A DNA stretch of 64,000 bases from Legionella busanensis (GTDB lineage: Bacteria; Pseudomonadota; Gammaproteobacteria; Legionellales; Legionellaceae). The stretch lies in NCBI RefSeq assembly GCF_900461525.1, contig NZ_UGOD01000001.1:2573001-2637000 (forward strand). Reading direction: 5' to 3'. Under the pieces are notes generated by a model, which had not been told where the DNA came from, searched no databases, and saw only the letters and a program-made list of their open reading frames with translations. The position numbers and the translations under genes are program-made. Positions within the stretch are counted from its first letter, which is position 1, and each line of letters starts with the position of its first letter. Shown here piece by piece: positions 19,089 through 27,877 of this stretch.

Positions 19089-20856
19089 CAACCACACTTT
19101 CCTTTTTTATTTCAGTTAATAAACTTTGAGTGCGATAAAGCTGAGCGTAGTGGCCATTTCTCGCAATTAGTTGTTGGTGCCTACCTTGCTCAACAATTCG
19201 TCCTTGATTCATAACAACAATTGTATGTGCATTTTTTATAGTCGATAAGCGATGTGCAATAACCAGCGTTGTTCTATTGTGCATGACTTCTTGTAACGCT
19301 GATTGAATATAATGCTCTGATTCACTATCTAGAGCAGACGTTGCCTCATCCAGTATTAAAATAGGTGCATCTTTTAAAATGGCACGCGCAATAGCAATTC
19401 GCTGTCTTTGCCCGCCTGAAAGTAAAATACCATTTTCACCAATTTTAGTATCATAACCCTCCGGTAAGCGCGCAATAAATTCATCAGCATAAGCAAGCTT
19501 AGCAGCCACTATAATCTCTGCTCGGCTTACATCAAAACGTCCATAGGCAATGTTATTAGCCAAAGTATCATTAAATAAGGTAACGTGCTGACTGACTAAA
19601 GCAATCTGCTGCCTTAAGCTAGTTAAGGAAATCTCGCTGACAGGAATATTATCTAAAAGAATTTGACCTTCATGTAACTCATAAAAACGTGGCAGTAAAC
19701 TTGCAAGTGTCGTTTTACCACTCCCTGAGTGCCCCACTAAAGCTACTATCTCACCTGGCTTTATAGAGAAACTAACATTGTGTAAAATGGGTAATCCTTC
19801 TCGATATGCATAAGTAACATTTTTAAACTCAATAGCCGCTTTTATAGGTTTATCAAGTTGTTTACCCTTATTCTCTTCGATAGGACTATCAAGTAAAGTA
19901 AATACACTTTCGGCACCAGCCATTCCTTTCTGGATTGTAGCATTTAGCGTAGTAAGTGTTTTAATAGGTTTAATCAACTGTAACATAGCAGCAATAATAG
20001 CTAAAAAAGAACCTGCTGTAATTGGCATCACAGTCGTTAACTTAATCGAGGCAAAAATAATCAAGGCAATACCTAAAGCAATAATAAATTGTACACCAGT
20101 TACATTGATGCCTTTACTTATGGCAACCTTCATATCATTAATTCTTGAGGTCTCCGTTGCCTGATTAAATTTTTGAATTTCATAATTTTCGCCACCAAAA
20201 ATACGAACAACTCGGTATCCTTCGATCGCTTCAGCAGCAATTTCAGTAACTTCACCCATTGTTTTTTGTACTTTATGGCTAATACGTCTTACCCTTTTAT
20301 TAGTAAAATTAACTAATATCCCTATAAAAGGAATGGTTAATAGAAACATTAGTGATAATTGCCAACTGATGATCATCATGACTGTTAATAGACCAATTAC
20401 TAGGCATGTATTTTGAACAAAATCAGTTAATGCATCGGCACTCACCTGCGCTACTTGCTCAACATCATAAAGAATTTTAGATAATAATTGGCCTGAAGTT
20501 GCTTGATCATAATAACTAGACGGTAATTTAATGATATGAGCAAAAACCTGCTGTCTTAATATTTTAACAACGGATCGAGCGACCCAGGTCATACAATAGC
20601 TACCTAAAAAGCTTACTAAGCCACGAAAGGTGATTCCTATTAAAACAATAAAGGGAATTTTTTTAACAAATTCTAAATCTATATTTATAAAACTTTTATC
20701 TAAAAAAGGCCGCATCATATAGGTAAATGTAGCGTCAATTAAAGAATAGATAATATTGGCAAAAATTCCTAACAGTAAAATCAACCAAAAAGGTTTAACA
20801 TAACGAAGCAACCGCCAATAAAGAAAACGTGTTTTACTCGATAATCTTTGAGTCAT
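19078..20856 (-). CDS. msbA: Lipid A export ABC transporter MsbA
   Basis: A 592-residue half-transporter: six-helix membrane domain (about 20-310) followed by an ATPase domain with GHSGSGKTT, Q-loop VSQHVTLFNDT and LSGGQRQR. The length is close to E. coli MsbA (582). It flips lipid A-core across the inner membrane as a homodimer. It is the first gene of the msbA-lpxK-17140-oxyR-14405 run, and its start lies about 290 bp from the convergent neighbour's region, which includes a family A repeat. Confidence 0.96.
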   Translation of the reverse strand: MTQRLSSKTRFLYWRLLRYVKPFWLILLLGIFANIIYSLIDATFTYMMRPFLDKSFINIDLEFVKKIPFIVLIGITFRGLVSFLGSYCMTWVARSVVKILRQQVFAHIIKLPSSYYDQATSGQLLSKILYDVEQVAQVSADALTDFVQNTCLVIGLLTVMMIISWQLSLMFLLTIPFIGILVNFTNKRVRRISHKVQKTMGEVTEIAAEAIEGYRVVRIFGGENYEIQKFNQATETSRINDMKVAISKGINVTGVQFIIALGIALIIFASIKLTTVMPITAGSFLAIIAAMLQLIKPIKTLTTLNATIQKGMAGAESVFTLLDSPIEENKGKQLDKPIKAAIEFKNVTYAYREGLPILHNVSFSIKPGEIVALVGHSGSGKTTLASLLPRFYELHEGQILLDNIPVSEISLTSLRQQIALVSQHVTLFNDTLANNIAYGRFDVSRAEIIVAAKLAYADEFIARLPEGYDTKIGENGILLSGGQRQRIAIARAILKDAPILILDEATSALDSESEHYIQSALQEVMHNRTTLVIAHRLSTIKNAHTIVVMNQGRIVEQGRHQQLIARNGHYAQLYRTQSLLTEIKKESVVDAT

Positions 20857-21020
20857 TTGGAATTAATTATGCGGAAAATTCAGATTGTAGCCGCAAACCT
20901 TTCTGAGTGCCAAGTTTATTGGCAAAGATAATTAGATAACATGCCGATAATTTACCTAAATTTTTATGACTGCATCACTTAGTCTATTATGCCACACGAG
21001 AAGATTATGTGAACAAGGTA

Positions 21021-21084
21021 AGTAGCCTGGATGAAAAGAAGTGAAACCCGGGTTTCAGCCCTATGGGCTTCCACCCAGACTACT
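21021..21084. repeat. Family A palindromic repeat copy
   Basis: GTAGCCTGGATG, then a central perfect palindrome GAAACCCGGGTTTC, then CCACCCAGACTAC. It lies upstream of msbA and downstream of the GH5 gene. It is in the opposite orientation to the copy at 52286-52347: the short spacer (..GAAGT) precedes the centre here and follows it there. Confidence 0.8.
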
Positions 21085-21146
21085 TAATAGTAAATAGCGC
21101 AATTGATTAATAAAACTCTTTCGATCGCGCTATCTATTAGCCTAAG

Positions 21147-23399
21147 TTAAGGCGTTTGAATTTTATTTTTAATATAAACACCAGCTGGTTTTAAGCGATC
21201 ATCAGTCCAGATATTTCTTGAGCAAGTGCCAGTTGTCCAAATAGCACCTGATCGGAAGTCATCGGAGTGATTCCAATTTGCCCAGCTTATTTTTTTAGTT
21301 GCCATAAGCTGCATATATCTATCGGACATAGCAAAATCATTTTCGCCATCGCCACTGAATGTTTGCGTACCAAATTCGGTAACAAAAATTGGTAAAACAT
21401 TAGAAGCACTATCTAATGCATTTAAATAATTGTCCCTATGGGAGGCAGCATAGAAGTGGAAAGCATACATGATATTTGGGAAATTAACGGGATTGCTTAC
21501 AATTTCTTGATAGCTACTTCCGTCAGATACCCCTAGTGAGCTCCATCCACGTGTACCAACGATAATAGGCGCGTTAGGGTCAATTGCTCTAATTACAGGG
21601 ATTATTTGATTAGCATAATTTCTAATCGTTGCCCAACTTACGCCATTAGGCTCATTCGCTATCTCATACAGAATATTGTTTTTATCTTTATGCACAGTCG
21701 CAATATCTGTAAAGAATTTTTTAGCACGATCTAAATTATAGTTAGGATCACCAGGGTTTAAGATATGCCAATCGACAATAACATAAACACCACGAGCAGT
21801 TAATTGATCAATTAAGCTACTCACTTGTTGCGTAAATTGCGCAGGGTTAGTTTCATAACCACCTTCTTGCACATAGAGAGCAAGACGAATTACACTTGAT
21901 TTAAACCCACTCGTTAAGACATCTAATGCCGCAGGCGTCATACATTGACTAAACCATTGTAACCCATGCGAACTCATCCCTTTTAACTGAATGGCTTCAC
22001 CATGTTCATTACATAACTTAGTGCCACATACAGTTAACTGACCATTTACGGCAATAGGAGTACCGGCTCCTTGTTTAGTTAACGTAATGGCAACAGTTGC
22101 ATTAGGCGTTGCTGTAAGCGGTTGTGGCGTAAACTTGATAGAATAACCACTCACAGGTGCTGATGATAAAGTATAAATCACACCATCTGTTAACATTACC
22201 GTTCTTGAGCCACTACCATTAGCTAGACTAATTGTAGTTGTTACTGGTGCGGTATTGTTATTCGGCGTTAACGTTACTTGTAATGAAGTTAACGTAGTTG
22301 GTGCGCCGGTAACATTTAAGGTCACCGAATCTTGCGCTACTTGCACACACTTATAAGTTAAGTTAGTGCTAGGCGCTGTAGTAGCTGCTGTTAAGCTTGC
22401 TGGATTAAAGCTAGGTGTACACGTATAACCATTATAACTAATAGTATCTGTTGAAAATGAATATACACTACCTGCTTTTAGTTGACTTACAGTTGTCGTT
22501 GTATTCCAAGCTACCGTCTGAGCTATTGAACTACCTGATTGATTCTCTCTAACTAATATAACTGGTCTAGTGGTATAGCCTGTTAACTCACTAGGTAGGC
22601 TCTGCACATTAATTGCAATTCTACCAGTCTGCTGAGTTAAGCTATAGGTAATAGTAGACGTTGCTTGCTGATTTGCATTAATAGTTACTGAACTTGGCAC
22701 AGCACTACCTTGATAAACGCCACCAGCACTATCAGTTACGGCTTGAGGCGATATTGTATAAGCACCGGGTGCTAGATTAGGCACTGTTACTGTTGTATTC
22801 CAAGGTAGCTGGATTTCACTAATTTTCTGGCCATTCATCATAAGATGAACTAACGCATAAGTTTGAGTAACACTACTTGGCTTTGTTGTTGCATTTCTTA
22901 ATTGTAAGCTACCGGTATCACTTGGTGTTCCACCTACATATACATTAACTGTACCATCTATATGAGTATCTGCACCTACACCATATTTAATCTGAATGGA
23001 TCGACCTACTGGCAAACTAGTGCTTGTACCAGGATAAGCCGTAAAATGCATATTAAGTGTTGCTAAATAAGTTCCATCGGATTGGGGCTGTGAACTAATA
23101 TTCAGTGGGCTATCTGGGTAAGGTAGCGGTGCAAAATCACCCCAAAATGAAGTATTTAAAGGTGATGTATTTTTAAAAGTGACAGTTGTGTTTTCAAAAT
23201 TAACAGGCCCACTGCAATCATTAGTTAATTTTAATGTCACAGTTTTCCAATATTGATCACCTGTCACCACAAACTGTGAACTTATACAGGTAGTCGGTTG
23301 AGGAGCAATAGTTGGAACTGCTACAGGTGGAGACGCTGAAGCAAACATGCTTTGAGTTAATAAAATTAGCGAGCCTAAGCCGCGCAAAAGATATCTCAT
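21147..23399 (-). CDS. Secreted glycoside hydrolase family 5 (endoglucanase-like) with N-terminal binding/Ig-like modules
   Basis: A 750-residue exported protein (signal MRYLLRGLGSLILLTQSMFASA). ATG at 23399 has AAGGAA about 8 nt upstream; longer starts leave the site too close. Residues about 30-170 form a cysteine-containing beta-rich module like those at the N-terminus of Legionella chitinases or CBM2-like domains. Residues 170-440 are Thr/Ser-rich Ig-like repeats. The GH5 domain at about 445-745 has acid/base Glu583 (NEP) and nucleophile Glu675 (VTEFG). It likely cuts beta-1,4-glucan outside the cell; type II secretion is plausible. It is divergent from the LPMO gene. Confidence 0.9.
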   Translation of the reverse strand: MRYLLRGLGSLILLTQSMFASASPPVAVPTIAPQPTTCISSQFVVTGDQYWKTVTLKLTNDCSGPVNFENTTVTFKNTSPLNTSFWGDFAPLPYPDSPLNISSQPQSDGTYLATLNMHFTAYPGTSTSLPVGRSIQIKYGVGADTHIDGTVNVYVGGTPSDTGSLQLRNATTKPSSVTQTYALVHLMMNGQKISEIQLPWNTTVTVPNLAPGAYTISPQAVTDSAGGVYQGSAVPSSVTINANQQATSTITYSLTQQTGRIAINVQSLPSELTGYTTRPVILVRENQSGSSIAQTVAWNTTTTVSQLKAGSVYSFSTDTISYNGYTCTPSFNPASLTAATTAPSTNLTYKCVQVAQDSVTLNVTGAPTTLTSLQVTLTPNNNTAPVTTTISLANGSGSRTVMLTDGVIYTLSSAPVSGYSIKFTPQPLTATPNATVAITLTKQGAGTPIAVNGQLTVCGTKLCNEHGEAIQLKGMSSHGLQWFSQCMTPAALDVLTSGFKSSVIRLALYVQEGGYETNPAQFTQQVSSLIDQLTARGVYVIVDWHILNPGDPNYNLDRAKKFFTDIATVHKDKNNILYEIANEPNGVSWATIRNYANQIIPVIRAIDPNAPIIVGTRGWSSLGVSDGSSYQEIVSNPVNFPNIMYAFHFYAASHRDNYLNALDSASNVLPIFVTEFGTQTFSGDGENDFAMSDRYMQLMATKKISWANWNHSDDFRSGAIWTTGTCSRNIWTDDRLKPAGVYIKNKIQTP

Positions 23400-23656
23400 A
23401 ATCATTTTCCTTATGAATTGAGTTAAATACATGCGTACAAATTTAGAAAAATATAAATTTATAAAAACAAATTACCAAGTATTTAAGATAGACTAACAAA
23501 TTATTAAATCAAAGTATTATTATCATTACTAGTCATTTTTACTAAAGTGGCGCTAATATATATTTCATCAATAGTTGATCACATTTTAATCATATTTGAA
23601 TTTAATAAAAATTTCGTTTATAAAGAAAATTCCTTTTTTTATATGGACTTAAGAAT

Positions 23657-25327
23657 ATGAAACATCTTAAACGCCTATCTCTTACCTTTTTTACCTATTT
23701 ATTTATCTTACAATTCTCTTCTGCAGCTTTTGCACACGGCGTTATTGAAAGCCCCCCTTCTCGTGAGCAATTTTGTGGTGTAGAAAGTAAGCCTGATGAA
23801 ATCTTTAAAGATAAAATGACACATGAAAAATGTCGTCCTATTATGACTAAAGAAGACGGCACAATAGATAATAGTATCTATAATTTTATGGCTGTATTAA
23901 CCCATACTATTGGCCGCTCAACTAAACCTATTGACCAGTTACCTAAATATGTCTGTGGCTTTGCCTCTGAGATGTGGAGCGGGGGTAAAACACCTTGGGA
24001 CAGAGCAAATGATTGGCCAACTACTCAAATTGCAGGCGGTCAACAAAAATTTACTTGGAATATTTCATGGGGTAATCACTTTGGTGATACTGAAGAATTT
24101 GTATACTGGATTACCAAGCCTGATTTTCAATTTGACCCTACAAAAGAGCTAACTTGGAATGACTTTGAAACCACACCTTTCTGTCATCTTAAGTATAATG
24201 ATCAGACACCAAATGCAAATCCCAATATAGTTCCTGATAAGGCTAATAACCGATTTATCACAACATGTACAGTACCTGCACGCACTAATCGTGCTGTCAT
24301 TTATGGTGAATGGGGACGAAACAGTTATACTTATGAGCGTTTCCACTCTTGTATTGATGTGGTGTTTTCAGGCACCAACCCTCCGCCTACAGTTAAAGCA
24401 GTTATCAGAGCACTACCTACTACTGTTACAGGACCAACGGAATTACAGTTAGATGGTAGTCAATCTGTTGGAACTAACTTAACTTATAATTGGTCAATTG
24501 ATGCTGACAATCAAGCGCCTTATCAGCTACAAAATAGTCAAAGTGCAAAAGCGCGTTTATTAATAGCCAATATTAATGCTCAACAGCTGGTACGCGTTAA
24601 TTTAACTGTTCAGCAAGGTCAAACTACAAATCGAGTTAGCACCCAATTTACTCATCTTCCCGCAGTGACTGCGACTTGGAAAATGGTTGGTAGAGCAACA
24701 CTTGATTCAACCTTACAAGCAGGCGATAAGATTCAATTACGGCTTATTGATAATGCTGGCAAAGATTACTTCTTTCCCACCACGCCGATTGAGTTAACGA
24801 CTGACACTGCAAGACCGGATAATTGGGCCTATATGTTAGCGCAAGCAGTTAATCCAGCTAATCAATTCTCAGCTAAAATTGGTGTATTAAGTTCTGATAA
24901 CAAAACCATTGAGCCTATCAAATCTGCCACAGCCAATATGATCTATGTACCTGTTAACAGCACAATTGTTAATGGTTATATTCAAGTCAATAAAACGACT
25001 GAGCCTACGCAACCTTGTACTTCGCAACGCAAACAAGGCTCAGGTAGTTATTGGTTAGGTTATGATATTTTTGCAGACACAACACCTATCGTATTAGACT
25101 TCAGTGCTACAGGAATTGACTTAACGAAAATTATTGTCGATAAAGGTGTATTTACTGATGTAAGAGTATTAGACAAAGATAAGCTATACATTGGTGGTAA
25201 ACCAGCTTGGGTCACTAAAACAAATCCGGGCTACATGGCCTTCTTTGGACCAAATTATGGTAGCTATGATCCCTTTAACTCGCCAATTAATGCTAATTGT
25301 CAGACTGGTGCGTTAATAAAGAAGTAA
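23657..25327 (+). CDS. AA10 lytic polysaccharide monooxygenase, GbpA-like chitin/cellulose-binding protein
   Basis: A 556-residue secreted copper enzyme. The signal ends AFA, leaving His27 as the mature N-terminus; with His141 (WGNHFGDT) it forms the histidine brace. The AA10 domain spans about 27-225. Residues about 235-335 are PKD/Ig-like (LQLDGSQSVGTNLTYNWSID), followed by further beta modules, and the C-terminus (about 455-556) is a Cys-containing domain of unknown type. It would oxidatively break chitin or cellulose. It is divergent from the GH5 gene with 257 bp between them, suggesting shared control. A degenerate copy of its 3' end lies at 27687-27828. Confidence 0.92.
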   Translation: MKHLKRLSLTFFTYLFILQFSSAAFAHGVIESPPSREQFCGVESKPDEIFKDKMTHEKCRPIMTKEDGTIDNSIYNFMAVLTHTIGRSTKPIDQLPKYVCGFASEMWSGGKTPWDRANDWPTTQIAGGQQKFTWNISWGNHFGDTEEFVYWITKPDFQFDPTKELTWNDFETTPFCHLKYNDQTPNANPNIVPDKANNRFITTCTVPARTNRAVIYGEWGRNSYTYERFHSCIDVVFSGTNPPPTVKAVIRALPTTVTGPTELQLDGSQSVGTNLTYNWSIDADNQAPYQLQNSQSAKARLLIANINAQQLVRVNLTVQQGQTTNRVSTQFTHLPAVTATWKMVGRATLDSTLQAGDKIQLRLIDNAGKDYFFPTTPIELTTDTARPDNWAYMLAQAVNPANQFSAKIGVLSSDNKTIEPIKSATANMIYVPVNSTIVNGYIQVNKTTEPTQPCTSQRKQGSGSYWLGYDIFADTTPIVLDFSATGIDLTKIIVDKGVFTDVRVLDKDKLYIGGKPAWVTKTNPGYMAFFGPNYGSYDPFNSPINANCQTGALIKK

Positions 25328-25370
25328 CCTCTAATCTATAGAAATTTTAATAAAAATCTGGCAATGATAC

Positions 25371-25405
25371 CTATGTTTCGCGGATAAGCCGCGAAACGTA
25401 GGCGG
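25371..25405. repeat. Family B palindrome
   Basis: TTTCGCGG-ATAAG-CCGCGAAA, an 8-bp perfect stem, followed by CGTAGGCGG. It lies between the convergent LPMO and 25530 genes and may act as a terminator. Confidence 0.65.
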
Positions 25406-25529
25406 AGAATTTAAATTGGGCCTCAACCCCATTTAACAAATCAAGCAAAATATCAAATAGCGTCTTTTTACCATTAATTAACACATCGGGCCAAAGCTCG
25501 ACCTACGTTCGCTCAATCTTAACTTAAAT

Positions 25530-27578
25530 TTATTTAATAACTCTTGTTGAAAGCGTATCTGTAAGGTCGTTATTTAACTCTCGAATTTCTTTACCAGATT
25601 GGGTTGTTGAATAAAAGAAAAGCGCTTTTGCACCACTTATTTTTGAGGTTACGCCCTTAACTATATTAGGAATCATTAATAAACAAGAACCTAGTAGATT
25701 GGCCAAAGCAAATAAAGCACCTCTACACCAAGGATGTCTATCTTCATCAACAACTTCTAACATCTCTTTTGAACTTGCTTTTATTCTCTCTGCAAATTTT
25801 TGTGGACGCATTTTTGTCGTAATAGCATCAAATGCTAGTGTATATAACTGTTGGCGATATTTTTGTTCCTCAGCAATAAATTGACTTAATTTATTACTAC
25901 TAGGAGCTTCTTTTTGTAAGCGAGTTCTAATATTGTGACATGACTCTTCAATTAGACGAATACTTTTACGAAGTTTAAATGCTTGATTTTTATCTTCCTC
26001 AGTATTTGTATTATTAAAAAGCTGAAAGATATTTTTCCTAGGCTTTTTTTCCTTGTTCTCACTGAAATTATTTTGGATTAGGCAAAGTGTTTCAATAATA
26101 TTTCTTTGCATATCCTCATCAATTTTATTCTTATTTTTTTCGAAATAGCTTAACGTTTCTCGAAATTGATTCGCTTCCGGAGTATCTTTAAAAGCCAAAG
26201 AATATGCTAGCTCTCGAGTGTTTTGATTTTGTAAGTTAAGCGATAACAAATAATTCATCGCTGTTAAGCTAGCGTTAAGCGTCTTTTCATCCTTTAAAGT
26301 AGATAATGTAAGATGAAAAGATTTTAAAAATTCGTCGCTTTCATTACAGAAAATTTCGTAAAATGAATCTAAACGATCCAATTGATGCAAATCAAGAGCA
26401 AGTTGATACAATAAATTTTTTCGACTGTCTTCTGTAACAGTTTGTTTAATTTGAACCAGTTGCCTCCCTAAAGGGGAATCTGCTAGCTTCATTGAATCAA
26501 TATACTTGTCTGTAAATGAGAGCTGTGGATTAATAATGACTTCAAATAATGACCTATTTAGAAATTCCTTTTCCCCTTCTGATAAAAAATCTTTCTGATC
26601 GAGGTCTACCTTAGCGCTCCTCTCTACTATATTTTCTACATTTTTCAACCCTTGAACACGTTTATAAAATCCTGCTAATTCCAATTTAATACTATCCTCA
26701 TCTAAACTTTCAAGGTATTGAAAAAGATTCTTCTCTGCACTTTCTTGCTCAGATGCAATTTTATTACCTAATTCATTAATTAATTCGGTATTTTCATGTT
26801 CATGACCAACTTTCTTCTGAGCCTGTTGAAGTATTTCTAATAATCTATTTAAGCGTGTATCAAGGTAGCGTTTAACAGAAATTTGCCTTTGTAATTGCAC
26901 GCAAGCATCTGTATTTATAAAACCCTGCTCTTTAAAAAGGGGACTTAATAATTCTACCATCACAGCTGAATTTAATGCCGTTTTTAATTCTTCTTGAATT
27001 GGTCCCATTTTTTCGGAAGATTTAAATATATCTTCACTTACGTCCTGCTTTCCTAAATTTAGTAAAATAGTGACCTCGCGATTTTCCCTTAGGTCTGTAG
27101 TTTTTCTAATAATAGCAACTTCCCAATAATTAGGATTATTTGTTAATGTTTCTAGTGAGAATCCACAGTAATTACCCTCGTCATCACAATAGGCAAAAGA
27201 AACATTTACTAAAAATCCTCCCTTCTCTACAGAAGTTAGGCACCTATATGGCTCATCGCCTAAATTTGAAAGTCCCCATTTCTCTAATAAATTCTTATTA
27301 GCTAATTGTGATAAAAGCTGTCCAAAATGCATACTTATACTTCCGCCCGACATATCGCCTTGAACATAATTCACTTGATCTTTAGCTTTATCTCGCCATG
27401 CGCCTTCAAAATCTGTACGCTTTTTTTTAGCAGAAATAACAAAATTCGCCTGTGGTAGGTCTCTTCCAATGGCCGTTTTAGGATCATTATCCTCAGGTTT
27501 AAAAAGCTCTTCAGTCACCGTAGGTGATATAGCCTTCATAGCTTCTGGATACGTCCCATGAAATTTTTTACCACCCAT
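25530..27578 (-). CDS. Effector-like protein with the shared N-terminal domain and helical C-terminus
   Basis: 682 residues, not recognised as a known family. Residues 1-205 are clearly paralogous to the N-terminus of the 29500-31083 protein, e.g. YVQGDMSGG (71-79), VNVSFAYCDDEGNYCGFSL (124-142) and REVTILLNLGKQDVSEDIF (167-185). Residues 210-620 are Glu/Lys/Leu-rich and predicted helical or coiled. A hydrophobic stretch (ALFALANLLGSCLLMIPNIV) lies near residue 630. There is no signal peptide. Size, low homology and context suggest a Dot/Icm effector, but no translocation motif is decisive. The alignment of the two N-termini supports this start. Confidence 0.8.
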   Translation of the reverse strand: MGGKKFHGTYPEAMKAISPTVTEELFKPEDNDPKTAIGRDLPQANFVISAKKKRTDFEGAWRDKAKDQVNYVQGDMSGGSISMHFGQLLSQLANKNLLEKWGLSNLGDEPYRCLTSVEKGGFLVNVSFAYCDDEGNYCGFSLETLTNNPNYWEVAIIRKTTDLRENREVTILLNLGKQDVSEDIFKSSEKMGPIQEELKTALNSAVMVELLSPLFKEQGFINTDACVQLQRQISVKRYLDTRLNRLLEILQQAQKKVGHEHENTELINELGNKIASEQESAEKNLFQYLESLDEDSIKLELAGFYKRVQGLKNVENIVERSAKVDLDQKDFLSEGEKEFLNRSLFEVIINPQLSFTDKYIDSMKLADSPLGRQLVQIKQTVTEDSRKNLLYQLALDLHQLDRLDSFYEIFCNESDEFLKSFHLTLSTLKDEKTLNASLTAMNYLLSLNLQNQNTRELAYSLAFKDTPEANQFRETLSYFEKNKNKIDEDMQRNIIETLCLIQNNFSENKEKKPRKNIFQLFNNTNTEEDKNQAFKLRKSIRLIEESCHNIRTRLQKEAPSSNKLSQFIAEEQKYRQQLYTLAFDAITTKMRPQKFAERIKASSKEMLEVVDEDRHPWCRGALFALANLLGSCLLMIPNIVKGVTSKISGAKALFFYSTTQSGKEIRELNNDLTDTLSTRVIK

Positions 27579-27686
27579 ATCAATTAGCCTGTCATTACTA
27601 TTCTTATATTGTAGCGGTAAATATCAAATAAATATGAGCAGAGAGTATATTTTATGAACTTTTTTATCTTATAGAAGAAAAATGGA

Positions 27687-27828
27687 TTAAAATAAAACGA
27701 GGTTGTATGATCTTTTTCTGATCAAATTATAGTAGCTACGATCCCTTTAACTCGCTAATTAATGCAAATCCAGACTGGGGCGCTCCTAAAGAAATAATCG
27801 GTAAAGATGTGCTTTTAAATTAAATAAA
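27687..27828 (+). pseudogene. Decayed LPMO C-terminus remnant
   Basis: 27723-27762 matches 25251-25290 of the intact LPMO gene at 37 of 40 bases. Weaker matching extends upstream (GGTTGTATGATCTTTTTCTG against the codons for GYMAFFG) and downstream to about 27799 with a 2-nt deletion. In frame it reads an FF-stop-SNYSSYDPFNS segment, against FFGPNYGSYDPFNS in the intact protein. A stop and the indel show decay. It has the same orientation as the intact gene but lies on the far side of the 25530-27578 gene. The rest of 27579-27877 shows no gene. Confidence 0.8.
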
Positions 27829-27877
27829 GGTAGTAACTGCCTTGAATTTTTAATTTAAAGCAGTTACTACGGACTGG

